Shown here: positions 46,981 through 59,200 of the stretch, piece by piece
Layout: the number at the start of each line of letters is the position of its first letter
Position numbering within the stretch: the first letter of the stretch is position 1
From: Leptasterias polaris
Lineage: Eukaryota > Echinodermata > Asteroidea > Forcipulatida > Asteriidae
NCBI GenBank assembly: GCA_037783415.1
Contig: JAZGTN010000119.1
Coordinates: forward strand, 4,769,880 to 4,833,879
DNA: 64,000 nt
Direction: 5' to 3'
Program-made: the position numbers and the translations under genes
The notes under the pieces: generated by a model
What the model was told of the DNA's origin: nothing
The model's input: the letters and a program-made list of their open reading frames with translations, nothing else
Database searches by the model: none

Positions 46981-47533
46981 AACCTAACCCTAACCCTAAC
47001 CCTAACCCCTAACCCCTAACCCCTAACCCCTAACCCCTAACCCCTAACCCCTAACCCCTAACCCCTAACCCCTAACCCCTAACCCTTAACCCTTAACCCC
47101 TAACCCCTAACCCCTAACCCCTAACCCCTAACCCCTAACCCCTAACCCCTAACCCCTAACCCTTAACCCTTAACCCCTAACCCTTAACCCCTAACCCTTA
47201 ACCCCTAACCCTTAACCCCTTAACCCTTAACCCTTAACCCTTAACCCCTAACTCTTAACCCTTAACCCCTAACCCTTAACCCCTAACTCTTAACCCTTAA
47301 CCCCTAACCCTTAACCCCTAACTCTTAACCCTTAACCCTTAACCCCTAACCCTTAACCCTTAACCCTTAACCCCTAACCCCTAACCCCTAACCCCTAACC
47401 CCTAACTCTTAACTCTTAACCCCTAACCCCTAACCCCTAACTCTTAACTCTTAACTCTTAACCCCTAACCCCTAACCCCTAACTCTTAACTCTTAACCCC
47501 TAACCCCTAACCCCTAACCCTAACCCTAACCCT
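46981..47533 (+). repeat. Interstitial telomere-like block 1 (C-rich strand on +)
   Basis: It starts AACCTAACCCTAACCC directly after ATTCTT of a satellite monomer and ends CCCTAACCCTAACCCT before GTTAGTG. Canonical CCCTAA lies at both edges; the interior is 7-mers CCCCTAA, CCCTTAA and CTCTTAA in short runs. The complementary G-strand would read TTAGGG, TTAGGGG and TTAAGGG. TTAGGG is the common metazoan telomere repeat. Confidence 0.95.
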
Positions 47534-50500
47534 GTTAGTGTATTCTTAGTAAGAGCTATCCGTTGTTAGTGTATTCTTAGTAAGAGCTATCCGTTAGTGT
47601 ATTCTTAGTAAGAGCTATCCGTTAGTGTATTCTTAGTAAGAGCTATCCGTTAGTGTATTCTTAGTAAGAGCTATCCGTTAGTGTATTCTTAGTAAGAGCT
47701 ATCCGTTAGTGTATTCTTAGTAAGAGCTATCCGTTAGTGTATTCTTAGTAAGAGCTATCCGTTAGTGTATTCTTAGTAAGAGCTATCCGTTAGTGTATTC
47801 TTAGTAAGAGCTATCCGTTAGTGTATTCTTAGTAAGAGCTATCCGTTAGTGTATTCTTAGTAAGAGCTATCCGTTAGTGTATTCTTAGTAAGAGCTATCC
47901 GTTAGTGTATTCTTAGTAAGAGCTATCCGTTAGTGTATTCTTAGTAAGAGCTATCCGTTAGTGTATTCTTAGTAAGAGCTATCCGTTAGTGTATTCTTAG
48001 TAAGAGCTATCCGTTAGTGTATTCTTAGTAAGAGCTATCCGTTAGTGTATTCTTAGTAAGAGCTATCCGTTAGTGTATTCTTAGTAAGAGCTATCCGTTA
48101 GTGTATTCTTAGTAAGAGCTATCCGTTAGTGTATTCTTAGTAAGAGCTATCCGTTAGTGTATTCTTAGTAAGAGCTATCCGTTAGTGTATTCTTAGTAAG
48201 AGCTATCCGTTAGTGTATTCTTAGTAAGAGCTATCCGTTAGTGTATTCTTAGTAAGAGCTATCCGTTAGTGTATTCTTAGTAAGAGCTATCCGTTAGTGT
48301 ATTCTTAGTAAGAGCTATCCGTTAGTGTATTCTTAGTAAGAGCTATCCGTTAGTGTATTCTTAGTAAGAGCTATCCGTTAGTGTATTCTTAGTAAGAGCT
48401 ATCCGTTAGTGTATTCTTAGTAAGAGCTATCCGTTAGTGTATTCTTAGTAAGAGCTATCCGTTAGTGTATTCTTAGTAAGAGCTATCCGTTAGTGTATTC
48501 TTAGTAAGAGCTATCCGTTAGTGTATTCTTAGTAAGAGCTATCCGTTAGTGTATTCTTAGTAAGAGCTATCCGTTAGTGTATTCTTAGTAAGAGCTATCC
48601 GTTAGTGTATTCTTAGTAAGAGCTATCCGTTAGTGTATTCTTAGTAAGAGCTATCCGTTAGTGTATTCTTAGTAAGAGCTATCCGTTAGTGTATTCTTAG
48701 TAAGAGCTATCCGTTAGTGTATTCTTAGTAAGAGCTATCCGTTAGTGTATTCTTAGTAAGAGCTATCCGTTAGTGTATTCTTAGTAAGAGCTATCCGTTA
48801 GTGTATTCTTAGTAAGAGCTATCCGTTAGTGTATTCTTAGTAAGAGCTATCCGTTAGTGTATTCTTAGTAAGAGCTATCCGTTAGTGTATTCTTAGTAAG
48901 AGCTATCCGTTAGTGTATTCTTAGTAAGAGCTATCCGTTAGTGTATTCTTAGTAAGAGCTATCCGTTAGTGTATTCTTAGTAAGAGCTATCCGTTAGTGT
49001 ATTCTTAGTAAGAGCTATCCGTTAGTGTATTCTTAGTAAGAGCTATCCGTTAGTGTATTCTTAGTAAGAGCTATCCGTTAGTGTATTCTTAGTAAGAGCT
49101 ATCCGTTAGTGTATTCTTAGTAAGAGCTATCCGTTAGTGTATTCTTAGTAAGAGCTATCCGTTAGTGTATTCTTAGTAAGAGCTATCCGTTAGTGTATTC
49201 TTAGTAAGAGCTATCCGTTAGTGTATTCTTAGTAAGAGCTATCCGTTAGTGTATTCTTAGTAAGAGCTATCCGTTAGTGTATTCTTAGTAAGAGCTATCC
49301 GTTAGTGTATTCTTAGTAAGAGCTATCCGTTAGTGTATTCTTAGTAAGAGCTATCCGTTAGTGTATTCTTAGTAAGAGCTATCCGTTAGTGTATTCTTAG
49401 TAAGAGCTATCCGTTAGTGTATTCTTAGTAAGAGCTATCCGTTAGTGTATTCTTAGTAAGAGCTATCCGTTAGTGTATTCTTAGTAAGAGCTATCCGTTA
49501 GTGTATTCTTAGTAAGAGCTATCCGTTAGTGTATTCTTAGTAAGAGCTATCCGTTAGTGTATTCTTAGTAAGAGCTATCCGTTAGTGTATTCTTAGTAAG
49601 AGCTATCCGTTAGTGTATTCTTAGTAAGAGCTATCCGTTAGTGTATTCTTAGTAAGAGCTATCCGTTAGTGTATTCTTAGTAAGAGCTATCCGTTAGTGT
49701 ATTCTTAGTAAGAGCTATCCGTTAGTGTATTCTTAGTAAGAGCTATCCGTTAGTGTATTCTTAGTAAGAGCTATCCGTTAGTGTATTCTTAGTAAGAGCT
49801 ATCCGTTAGTGTATTCTTAGTAAGAGCTATCCGTTAGTGTATTCTTAGTAAGAGCTATCCGTTAGTGTATTCTTAGTAAGAGCTATCCGTTAGTGTATTA
49901 TTAGTAAGAGCTATCCGTTAGTGTATTCTTAGTAAGAGCTATCCGTTAGTGTATTCTTAGTAAGAGCTATCCGTTAGTGTATTCTTAGTAAGAGCTATCC
50001 GTTAGTGTATTCTTAGTAAGAGCTATCCGTTAGTGTATTCTTAGTAAGAGCTATCCGTTAGTGTATTCTTAGTAAGAGCTATCCGTTAGTGTATTCTTAG
50101 TAAGAGCTATCCGTTAGTGTATTCTTAGTAAGAGCTATCCGTTAGTGTATTCTTAGTAAGAGCTATCCGTTAGTGTATTCTTAGTAAGAGCTATCCGTTA
50201 GTGTATTCTTAGTAAGAGCTATCCGTTAGTGTATTCTTAGTAAGAGCTATCCGTTAGTGTATTCTTAGTAAGAGCTATCCGTTAGTGTATTCTTAGTAAG
50301 AGCTATCCGTTAGTGTATTCTTAGTAAGAGCTATCCGTTAGTGTATTCTTAGTAAGAGCTATCCGTTAGTGTATTCTTAGTAAGAGCTATCCGTTAGTGT
50401 ATTCTTAGTAAGAGCTATCCGTTAGTGTATTCTTAGTAAGAGCTATCCGTTAGTGTATTCTTAGTAAGAGCTATCCGTTAGTGTATTCTTAGTAAGAGCT

Positions 50501-52478
50501 ATCCGTTAGTGTATTCTTAGTAAGAGCTATCCGTTAGTGTATTCTTAGTAAGAGCTATCCGTTAGTGTATTCTTAGTAAGAGCTATCCGTTAGTGTATTC
50601 TTAGTAAGAGCTATCCGTTAGTGTATTCTTAGTAAGAGCTATCCGTTAGTGTATTCTTAGTAAGAGCTATCCGTTAGTGTATTCTTAGTAAGAGCTATCC
50701 GTTAGTGTATTCTTAGTAAGAGCTATCCGTTAGTGTATTCTTAGTAAGAGCTATCCGTTAGTGTATTCTTAGTAAGAGCTATCCGTTAGTGTATTCTTAG
50801 TAAGAGCTATCCGTTAGTGTATTCTTAGTAAGAGCTATCCGTTAGTGTATTCTTAGTAAGAGCTATCCGTTAGTGTATTCTTAGTAAGAGCTATCCGTTA
50901 GTGTATTCTTAGTAAGAGCTATCCGTTAGTGTATTCTTAGTAAGAGCTATCCGTTAGTGTATTCTTAGTAAGAGCTATCCGTTAGTGTATTCTTAGTAAG
51001 AGCTATCCGTTAGTGTATTCTTAGTAAGAGCTATCCGTTAGTGTATTCTTAGTAAGAGCTATCCGTTAGTGTATTCTTAGTAAGAGCTATCCGTTAGTGT
51101 ATTCTTAGTAAGAGCTATCCGTTAGTGTATTCTTAGTAAGAGCTATCCGTTAGTGTATTCTTAGTAAGAGCTATCCGTTAGTGTATTCTTAGTAAGAGCT
51201 ATCCGTTAGTGTATTCTTAGTAAGAGCTATCCGTTAGTGTATTCTTAGTAAGAGCTATCCGTTAGTGTATTCTTAGTAAGAGCTATCCGTTAGTGTATTC
51301 TTAGTAAGAGCTATCCGTTAGTGTATTCTTAGTAAGAGCTATCCGTTAGTGTATTCTTAGTAAGAGCTATCCGTTAGTGTATTCTTAGTAAGAGCTATCC
51401 GTTAGTGTATTCTTAGTAAGAGCTATCCGTTAGTGTATTCTTAGTAAGAGCTATCCGTTAGTGTATTCTTAGTAAGAGCTATCCGTTAGTGTATTCTTAG
51501 TAAGAGCTATCCGTTAGTGTATTCTTAGTAAGAGCTATCCGTTAGTGTATTCTTAGTAAGAGCTATCCGTTAGTGTATTCTTAGTAAGAGCTATCCGTTA
51601 GTGTATTCTTAGTAAGAGCTATCCGTTAGTGTATTCTTAGTAAGAGCTATCCGTTAGTGTATTCTTAGTAAGAGCTATCCGTTAGTGTATTCTTAGTAAG
51701 AGCTATCCGTTAGTGTATTCTTAGTAAGAGCTATCCGTTAGTGTATTCTTAGTAAGAGCTATCCGTTAGTGTATTCTTAGTAAGAGCTATCCGTTAGTGT
51801 ATTCTTAGTAAGAGCTATCCGTTAGTGTATTCTTAGTAAGAGCTATCCGTTAGTGTATTCTTAGTAAGAGCTATCCGTTAGTGTATTCTTAGTAAGAGCT
51901 ATCCGTTAGTGTATTCTTAGTAAGAGCTATCCGTTAGTGTATTCTTAGTAAGAGCTATCCGTTAGTGTATTCTTAGTAAGAGCTATCCGTTAGTGTATTC
52001 TTAGTAAGAGCTATCCGTTAGTGTATTCTTAGTAAGAGCTATCCGTTAGTGTATTCTTAGTAAGAGCTATCCGTTAGTGTATTCTTAGTAAGAGCTATCC
52101 GTTAGTGTATTCTTAGTAAGAGCTATCCGTTAGTGTATTCTTAGTAAGAGCTATCCGTTAGTGTATTCTTAGTAAGAGCTATCCGTTAGTGTATTCTTAG
52201 TAAGAGCTATCCGTTAGTGTATTCTTAGTAAGAGCTATCCGTTAGTGTATTCTTAGTAAGAGCTATCCGTTAGTGTATTCTTAGTAAGAGCTATCCGTTA
52301 GTGTATTCTTAGTAAGAGCTATCCGTTAGTGTATTCTTAGTAAGAGCTATCCGTTAGTGTATTCTTAGTAAGAGCTATCCGTTAGTGTATTCTTAGTAAG
52401 AGCTATCCGTTAGTGTATTCTTAGTAAGAGCTATCCGTTAGTGTATTCTTAGTAAGAGCTATCCGTTAGTGTATTCTT
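47534..52478 (+). repeat. 28-bp satellite, block 2 (~176 copies)
   Basis: Almost uniform type C monomers. The first is extended by GTT (31 bp). One monomer (49885-49912) has A at position 16. No genes or unique sequence. Confidence 0.97.
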
Positions 52479-52719
52479 AACCTAACCCTAACCCTAACCC
52501 TAACCCCTAACCCCTAACCCCTAACCCCTAACCCCTAACCCCTAACCCCTAACCCCTAACCCCTAACCCCTAACCCCTAACCCCTAACCCCTAACCCCTA
52601 ACCCCTAACCCCTAACCCCTAACCCCTAACCCCTAACCCTTAACCCCTAACCCCTAACCCCTAACCCCTAACCCCTAACCCCTAACCCCTAACCCCTAAC
52701 CCCTAACCCCTAACCCTTA
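52479..52719 (+). repeat. Interstitial telomere-like block 2, regular part
   Basis: It begins with the same joint as block 1 (ATTCTTAACCTAACCC), then four CCCTAA and a long run of CCCCTAA with one CCCTTAA. Confidence 0.95.
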
Positions 52720-53091
52720 GACCCTAACCCTTAACCCTAACCCTAACCCTTAGGTATCTAAGCCCTAACCCTTAACCCGTAACCTTAACCCTTAACCTTA
52801 AGCCCTATCCGTTAACCCTTTAACCCTTAACCCTATCCGTTAGGATCTTAAAGCTATCCGTTAACCGTATCTCTTACCGTAACCCCTAACCCTTAACCCC
52901 TAATTCTTACGTAAGAGCTAACCGTTATCCTTAGAGCCCTTATCCTTAACCCTAACCCCTAACCCTAACCCTAACCCGTTAGTGTATTCTTAGCTAACCC
53001 CTAACCCTACTCTTAACTCTTAACCCCTAACCCTAACCCGCTAACTCTTAACTCTTAAGAGCCTAACCCTAACCTAACCCTAACCCTAACC
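52720..53091 (+). repeat. Chimeric telomere/satellite zone
   Basis: CCCTAA-type repeats are mixed with satellite pieces such as AGCTATCCGTTAA, GTAAGAGCTAACCGTTA and GTTAGTGTATTCTTAG, and with hybrid words (CCCTATCCGTTAACCC, TAACCCGTTAG). The zone ends TAACCCTAACC before TTAGTGTATTC. It is the only heavily irregular part of the distal 22 kb. Confidence 0.9.
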
Positions 53092-55204
53092 TTAGTGTAT
53101 TCTTAGTAAGAGCTATCCGTTAGTGTATTCTTAGTAAGAGCTATCCGTTAGTGTATTCTTAGTAAGAGCTATCCGTTAGTGTATTCTTAGTAAGAGCTAT
53201 CCGTTAGTGTATTCTTAGTAAGAGCTATCCGTTAGTGTATTCTTAGTAAGAGCTATCCGTTAGTGTATTCTTAGTAAGAGCTATCCGTTAGTGTATTCTT
53301 AGTAAGAGCTATCCGTTAGTGTATTCTTAGTAAGAGCTATCCGTTAGTGTATTCTTAGTAAGAGCTATCCGTTAGTGTATTCTTAGTAAGAGCTATCCGT
53401 TAGTGTATTCTTAGTAAGAGCTATCCGTTAGTGTATTCTTAGTAAGAGCTATCCGTTAGTGTATTCTTAGTAAGAGCTATCCGTTAGTGTATTCTTAGTA
53501 AGAGCTATCCGTTAGTGTATTCTTAGTAAGAGCTATCCGTTAGTGTATTCTTAGTAAGAGCTATCCGTTAGTGTATTCTTAGTAAGAGCTATCCGTTAGT
53601 GTATTCTTAGTAAGAGCTATCCGTTAGTGTATTCTTAGTAAGAGCTATCCGTTAGTGTATTCTTAGTAAGAGCTATCCGTTAGTGTATTCTTAGTAAGAG
53701 CTATCCGTTAGTGTATTCTTAGTAAGAGCTATCCGTTAGTGTATTCTTAGTAAGAGCTATCCGTTAGTGTATTCTTAGTAAGAGCTATCCGTTAGTGTAT
53801 TCTTAGTAAGAGCTATCCGTTAGTGTATTCTTAGTAAGAGCTATCCGTTAGTGTATTCTTAGTAAGAGCTATCCGTTAGTGTATTCTTAGTAAGAGCTAT
53901 CCGTTAGTGTATTCTTAGTAAGAGCTATCCGTTAGTGTATTCTTAGTAAGAGCTATCCGTTAGTGTATTCTTAGTAAGAGCTATCCGTTAGTGTATTCTT
54001 AGTAAGAGCTATCCGTTAGTGTATTCTTAGTAAGAGCTATCCGTTAGTGTATTCTTAGTAAGAGCTATCCGTTAGTGTATTCTTAGTAAGAGCTATCCGT
54101 TAGTGTATTCTTAGTAAGAGCTATCCGTTAGTGTATTCTTAGTAAGAGCTATCCGTTAGTGTATTCTTAGTAAGAGCTATCCGTTAGTGTATTCTTAGTA
54201 AGAGCTATCCGTTAGTGTATTCTTAGTAAGAGCTATCCGTTAGTGTATTCTTAGTAAGAGCTATCCGTTAGTGTATTCTTAGTAAGAGCTATCCGTTAGT
54301 GTATTCTTAGTAAGAGCTATCCGTTAGTGTATTCTTAGTAAGAGCTATCCGTTAGTGTATTCTTAGTAAGAGCTATCCGTTAGTGTATTCTTAGTAAGAG
54401 CTATCCGTTAGTGTATTCTTAGTAAGAGCTATCCGTTAGTGTATTCTTAGTAAGAGCTATCCGTTAGTGTATTCTTAGTAAGAGCTATCCGTTAGTGTAT
54501 TCTTAGTAAGAGCTATCCGTTAGTGTATTCTTAGTAAGAGCTATCCGTTAGTGTATTCTTAGTAAGAGCTATCCGTTAGTGTATTCTTAGTAAGAGCTAT
54601 CCGTTAGTGTATTCTTAGTAAGAGCTATCCGTTAGTGTATTCTTAGTAAGAGCTATCCGTTAGTGTATTCTTAGTAAGAGCTATCCGTTAGTGTATTCTT
54701 AGTAAGAGCTATCCGTTAGTGTATTCTTAGTAAGAGCTATCCGTTAGTGTATTCTTAGTAAGAGCTATCCGTTAGTGTATTCTTAGTAAGAGCTATCCGT
54801 TAGTGTATTCTTAGTAAGAGCTATCCGTTAGTGTATTCTTAGTAAGAGCTATCCGTTAGTGTATTCTTAGTAAGAGCTATCCGTTAGTGTATTCTTAGTA
54901 AGAGCTATCCGTTAGTGTATTCTTAGTAAGAGCTATCCGTTAGTGTATTCTTAGTAAGAGCTATCCGTTAGTGTATTCTTAGTAAGAGCTATCCGTTAGT
55001 GTATTCTTAGTAAGAGCTATCCGTTAGTGTATTCTTAGTAAGAGCTATCCGTTAGTGTATTCTTAGTAAGAGCTATCCGTTAGTGTATTCTTAGTAAGAG
55101 CTATCCGTTAGTGTATTCTTAGTAAGAGCTATCCGTTAGTGTATTCTTAGTAAGAGCTATCCGTTAGTGTATTCTTAGTAAGAGCTATCCGTTAGTGTAT
55201 TCTT
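53092..55204 (+). repeat. 28-bp satellite, block 3 (~75 copies)
   Basis: Uniform type C monomers between two telomere-like blocks. I see no variant monomer in it. Confidence 0.97.
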
Positions 55205-56283
55205 ACCTAACCCTAACCCCTAACCCTAACCCCTAACCCCTAACCCCTAACCCCTAACCCCTAACCCCTAACCCCTAACCCCTAACCCCTAACCCCTAAC
55301 CCCTAACCCCTAACCCTAACCCTTAACCCCTAACCCTTAACCCTAAACCCTTAACCCTTAACCCCTAACCCCTAACCCTTAACCCTTAACCCTTAACCCC
55401 TAACCCCTAACCCTAACCCCTAACCTTAACCCTAACCCTTAACCCCTAACCCTTAACCCCTTACCCTTAACCCTTAACCCTTAACCCTTAACCCTTAACC
55501 CTTAACCCCTAACTCTTAACCCTTAAACCCCTAACCCCTAACTCTTAACCCTTAACCCTAACCCTTAACCCCTAACTCTTAACCCTTAACCCCTAACCCT
55601 AACCCTTAACCCCTAACTCTTAACCCTTAACCCTTAACCCCTAACTCTAACCCCTAACCCCTAACCCCTAACCCCTAACTCTTAACCCCTAACCCCTAAC
55701 TCTTAACTCTTAACCCCTAACCCCTAACCCCTAACCCCTAACTCTTAACTCTTAACCCCTAACCCCTAACCCCTAACCCTTAACCCTTAACCCTTAACCC
55801 CTAACCCTTAACCCTTAACCCTTAACCCTTAACCCTTAACCCCTAACCCCTAACCCTTAACCCTTAACCCCTAACCCCTAACCCCTAACCCCTAACCCTT
55901 AACCCCTAACCCTTAACCCCTAACCCTTAACCCCTTAACCCTTAACCCTTAACCCTTAACCCTTAACCCTTAACCCTTAACCCCTAACTCTTAACCCTTA
56001 ACCCCTAACTCTTAACCCTTAACCCCTAACCCTTAACCCTTAACCCCTAACTCTTAACCCTTAACCCCTAACTCTTAACCCTTAACCCCTAACCCTTAAC
56101 CCCTAACTCTTAACCCTTAACCCTTAACCCTTAACTCTTAACCCCTAACCCCTAACCCTTAACCCCTAACTCTTAACCCCTAACCCCTAACTCTTAACTC
56201 TTAACCCCTAACCCCTAACCCCTAACCCCTAACTCTTAACTCTTAACCCCTAACCCCTAACCCCTAACCCTAACCCTAACCCT
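55205..56283 (+). repeat. Interstitial telomere-like block 3 (1,079 bp, internally duplicated)
   Basis: It starts ACCTAACCC after ATTCTT and ends CCCTAACCCTGTTAG exactly as block 1. A ~100-bp stretch rich in CTCTTAA pairs at about 55670-55770 recurs at about 56165-56265, and the right end matches the right end of block 1. The block is about twice the length of block 1, consistent with a tandem duplication of a block-1-like sequence. Confidence 0.93.
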
Positions 56284-59200
56284 GTTAGTGTATTCTTAGT
56301 AAGAGCTATCCGTTAGTGTATTCTTAGTAAGAGCTATCCGTTAGTGTATTCTTAGTAAGAGCTATCCGTTAGTGTATTCTTAGTAAGAGCTATCCGTTAG
56401 TGTATTCTTAGTAAGAGCTATCCGTTAGTGTATTCTTAGTAAGAGCTATCCGTTAGTGTATTCTTAGTAAGAGCTATCCGTTAGTGTATTCTTAGTAAGA
56501 GCTATCCGTTAGTGTATTCTTAGTAAGAGCTATCCGTTAGTGTATTCTTAGTAAGAGCTATCCGTTAGTGTATTCTTAGTAAGAGCTATCCGTTAGTGTA
56601 TTCTTAGTAAGAGCTATCCGTTAGTGTATTCTTAGTAAGAGCTATCCGTTAGTGTATTCTTAGTAAGAGCTATCCGTTAGTGTATTCTTAGTAAGAGCTA
56701 TCCGTTAGTGTATTCTTAGTAAGAGCTATCCGTTAGTGTATTCTTAGTAAGAGCTATCCGTTAGTGTATTCTTAGTAAGAGCTATCCGTTAGTGTATTCT
56801 TAGTAAGAGCTATCCGTTAGTGTATTCTTAGTAAGAGCTATCCGTTAGTGTATTCTTAGTAAGAGCTATCCGTTAGTGTATTCTTAGTAAGAGCTATCCG
56901 TTAGTGTATTCTTAGTAAGAGCTATCCGTTAGTGTATTCTTAGTAAGAGCTATCCGTTAGTGTATTCTTAGTAAGAGCTATCCGTTAGTGTATTCTTAGT
57001 AAGAGCTATCCGTTAGTGTATTCTTAGTAAGAGCTATCCGTTAGTGTATTCTTAGTAAGAGCTATCCGTTAGTGTATTCTTAGTAAGAGCTATCCGTTAG
57101 TGTATTCTTAGTAAGAGCTATCCGTTAGTGTATTCTTAGTAAGAGCTATCCGTTAGTGTATTCTTAGTAAGAGCTATCCGTTAGTGTATTCTTAGTAAGA
57201 GCTATCCGTTAGTGTATTCTTAGTAAGAGCTATCCGTTAGTGTATTCTTAGTAAGAGCTATCCGTTAGTGTATTCTTAGTAAGAGCTATCCGTTAGTGTA
57301 TTCTTAGTAAGAGCTATCCGTTAGTGTATTCTTAGTAAGAGCTATCCGTTAGTGTATTCTTAGTAAGAGCTATCCGTTAGTGTATTCTTAGTAAGAGCTA
57401 TCCGTTAGTGTATTCTTAGTAAGAGCTATCCGTTAGTGTATTCTTAGTAAGAGCTATCCGTTAGTGTATTCTTAGTAAGAGCTATCCGTTAGTGTATTCT
57501 TAGTAAGAGCTATCCGTTAGTGTATTCTTAGTAAGAGCTATCCGTTAGTGTATTCTTAGTAAGAGCTATCCGTTAGTGTATTCTTAGTAAGAGCTATCCG
57601 TTAGTGTATTCTTAGTAAGAGCTATCCGTTAGTGTATTCTTAGTAAGAGCTATCCGTTAGTGTATTCTTAGTAAGAGCTATCCGTTAGTGTATTCTTAGT
57701 AAGAGCTATCCGTTAGTGTATTCTTAGTAAGAGCTATCCGTTAGTGTATTCTTAGTAAGAGCTATCCGTTAGTGTATTCTTAGTAAGAGCTATCCGTTAG
57801 TGTATTCTTAGTAAGAGCTATCCGTTAGTGTATTCTTAGTAAGAGCTATCCGTTAGTGTATTCTTAGTAAGAGCTATCCGTTAGTGTATTCTTAGTAAGA
57901 GCTATCCGTTAGTGTATTCTTAGTAAGAGCTATCCGTTAGTGTATTCTTAGTAAGAGCTATCCGTTAGTGTATTCTTAGTAAGAGCTATCCGTTAGTGTA
58001 TTCTTAGTAAGAGCTATCCGTTAGTGTATTCTTAGTAAGAGCTATCCGTTAGTGTATTCTTAGTAAGAGCTATCCGTTAGTGTATTCTTAGTAAGAGCTA
58101 TCCGTTAGTGTATTCTTAGTAAGAGCTATCCGTTAGTGTATTCTTAGTAAGAGCTATCCGTTAGTGTATTCTTAGTAAGAGCTATCCGTTAGTGTATTCT
58201 TAGTAAGAGCTATCCGTTAGTGTATTCTTAGTAAGAGCTATCCGTTAGTGTATTCTTAGTAAGAGCTATCCGTTAGTGTATTCTTAGTAAGAGCTATCCG
58301 TTAGTGTATTCTTAGTAAGAGCTATCCGTTAGTGTATTCTTAGTAAGAGCTATCCGTTAGTGTATTCTTAGTAAGAGCTATCCGTTAGTGTATTCTTAGT
58401 AAGAGCTATCCGTTAGTGTATTCTTAGTAAGAGCTATCCGTTAGTGTATTCTTAGTAAGAGCTATCCGTTAGTGTATTCTTAGTAAGAGCTATCCGTTAG
58501 TGTATTCTTAGTAAGAGCTATCCGTTAGTGTATTCTTAGTAAGAGCTATCCGTTAGTGTATTCTTAGTAAGAGCTATCCGTTAGTGTATTCTTAGTAAGA
58601 GCTATCCGTTAGTGTATTCTTAGTAAGAGCTATCCGTTAGTGTATTCTTAGTAAGAGCTATCCGTTAGTGTATTCTTAGTAAGAGCTATCCGTTAGTGTA
58701 TTCTTAGTAAGAGCTATCCGTTAGTGTATTCTTAGTAAGAGCTATCCGTTAGTGTATTCTTAGTAAGAGCTATCCGTTAGTGTATTCTTAGTAAGAGCTA
58801 TCCGTTAGTGTATTCTTAGTAAGAGCTATCCGTTAGTGTATTCTTAGTAAGAGCTATCCGTTAGTGTATTCTTAGTAAGAGCTATCCGTTAGTGTATTCT
58901 TAGTAAGAGCTATCCGTTAGTGTATTCTTAGTAAGAGCTATCCGTTAGTGTATTCTTAGTAAGAGCTATCCGTTAGTGTATTCTTAGTAAGAGCTATCCG
59001 TTAGTGTATTCTTAGTAAGAGCTATCCGTTAGTGTATTCTTAGTAAGAGCTATCCGTTAGTGTATTCTTAGTAAGAGCTATCCGTTAGTGTATTCTTAGT
59101 AAGAGCTATCCGTTAGTGTATTCTTAGTAAGAGCTATCCGTTAGTGTATTCTTAGTAAGAGCTATCCGTTAGTGTATTCTTAGTAAGAGCTATCCGTTAG

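Noticed and set aside
46981..47533. A true chromosome end inside the window
   Set aside because: Satellite continues on both sides of each block, and 7-mer variants dominate the interior; these are interstitial blocks as assembled.
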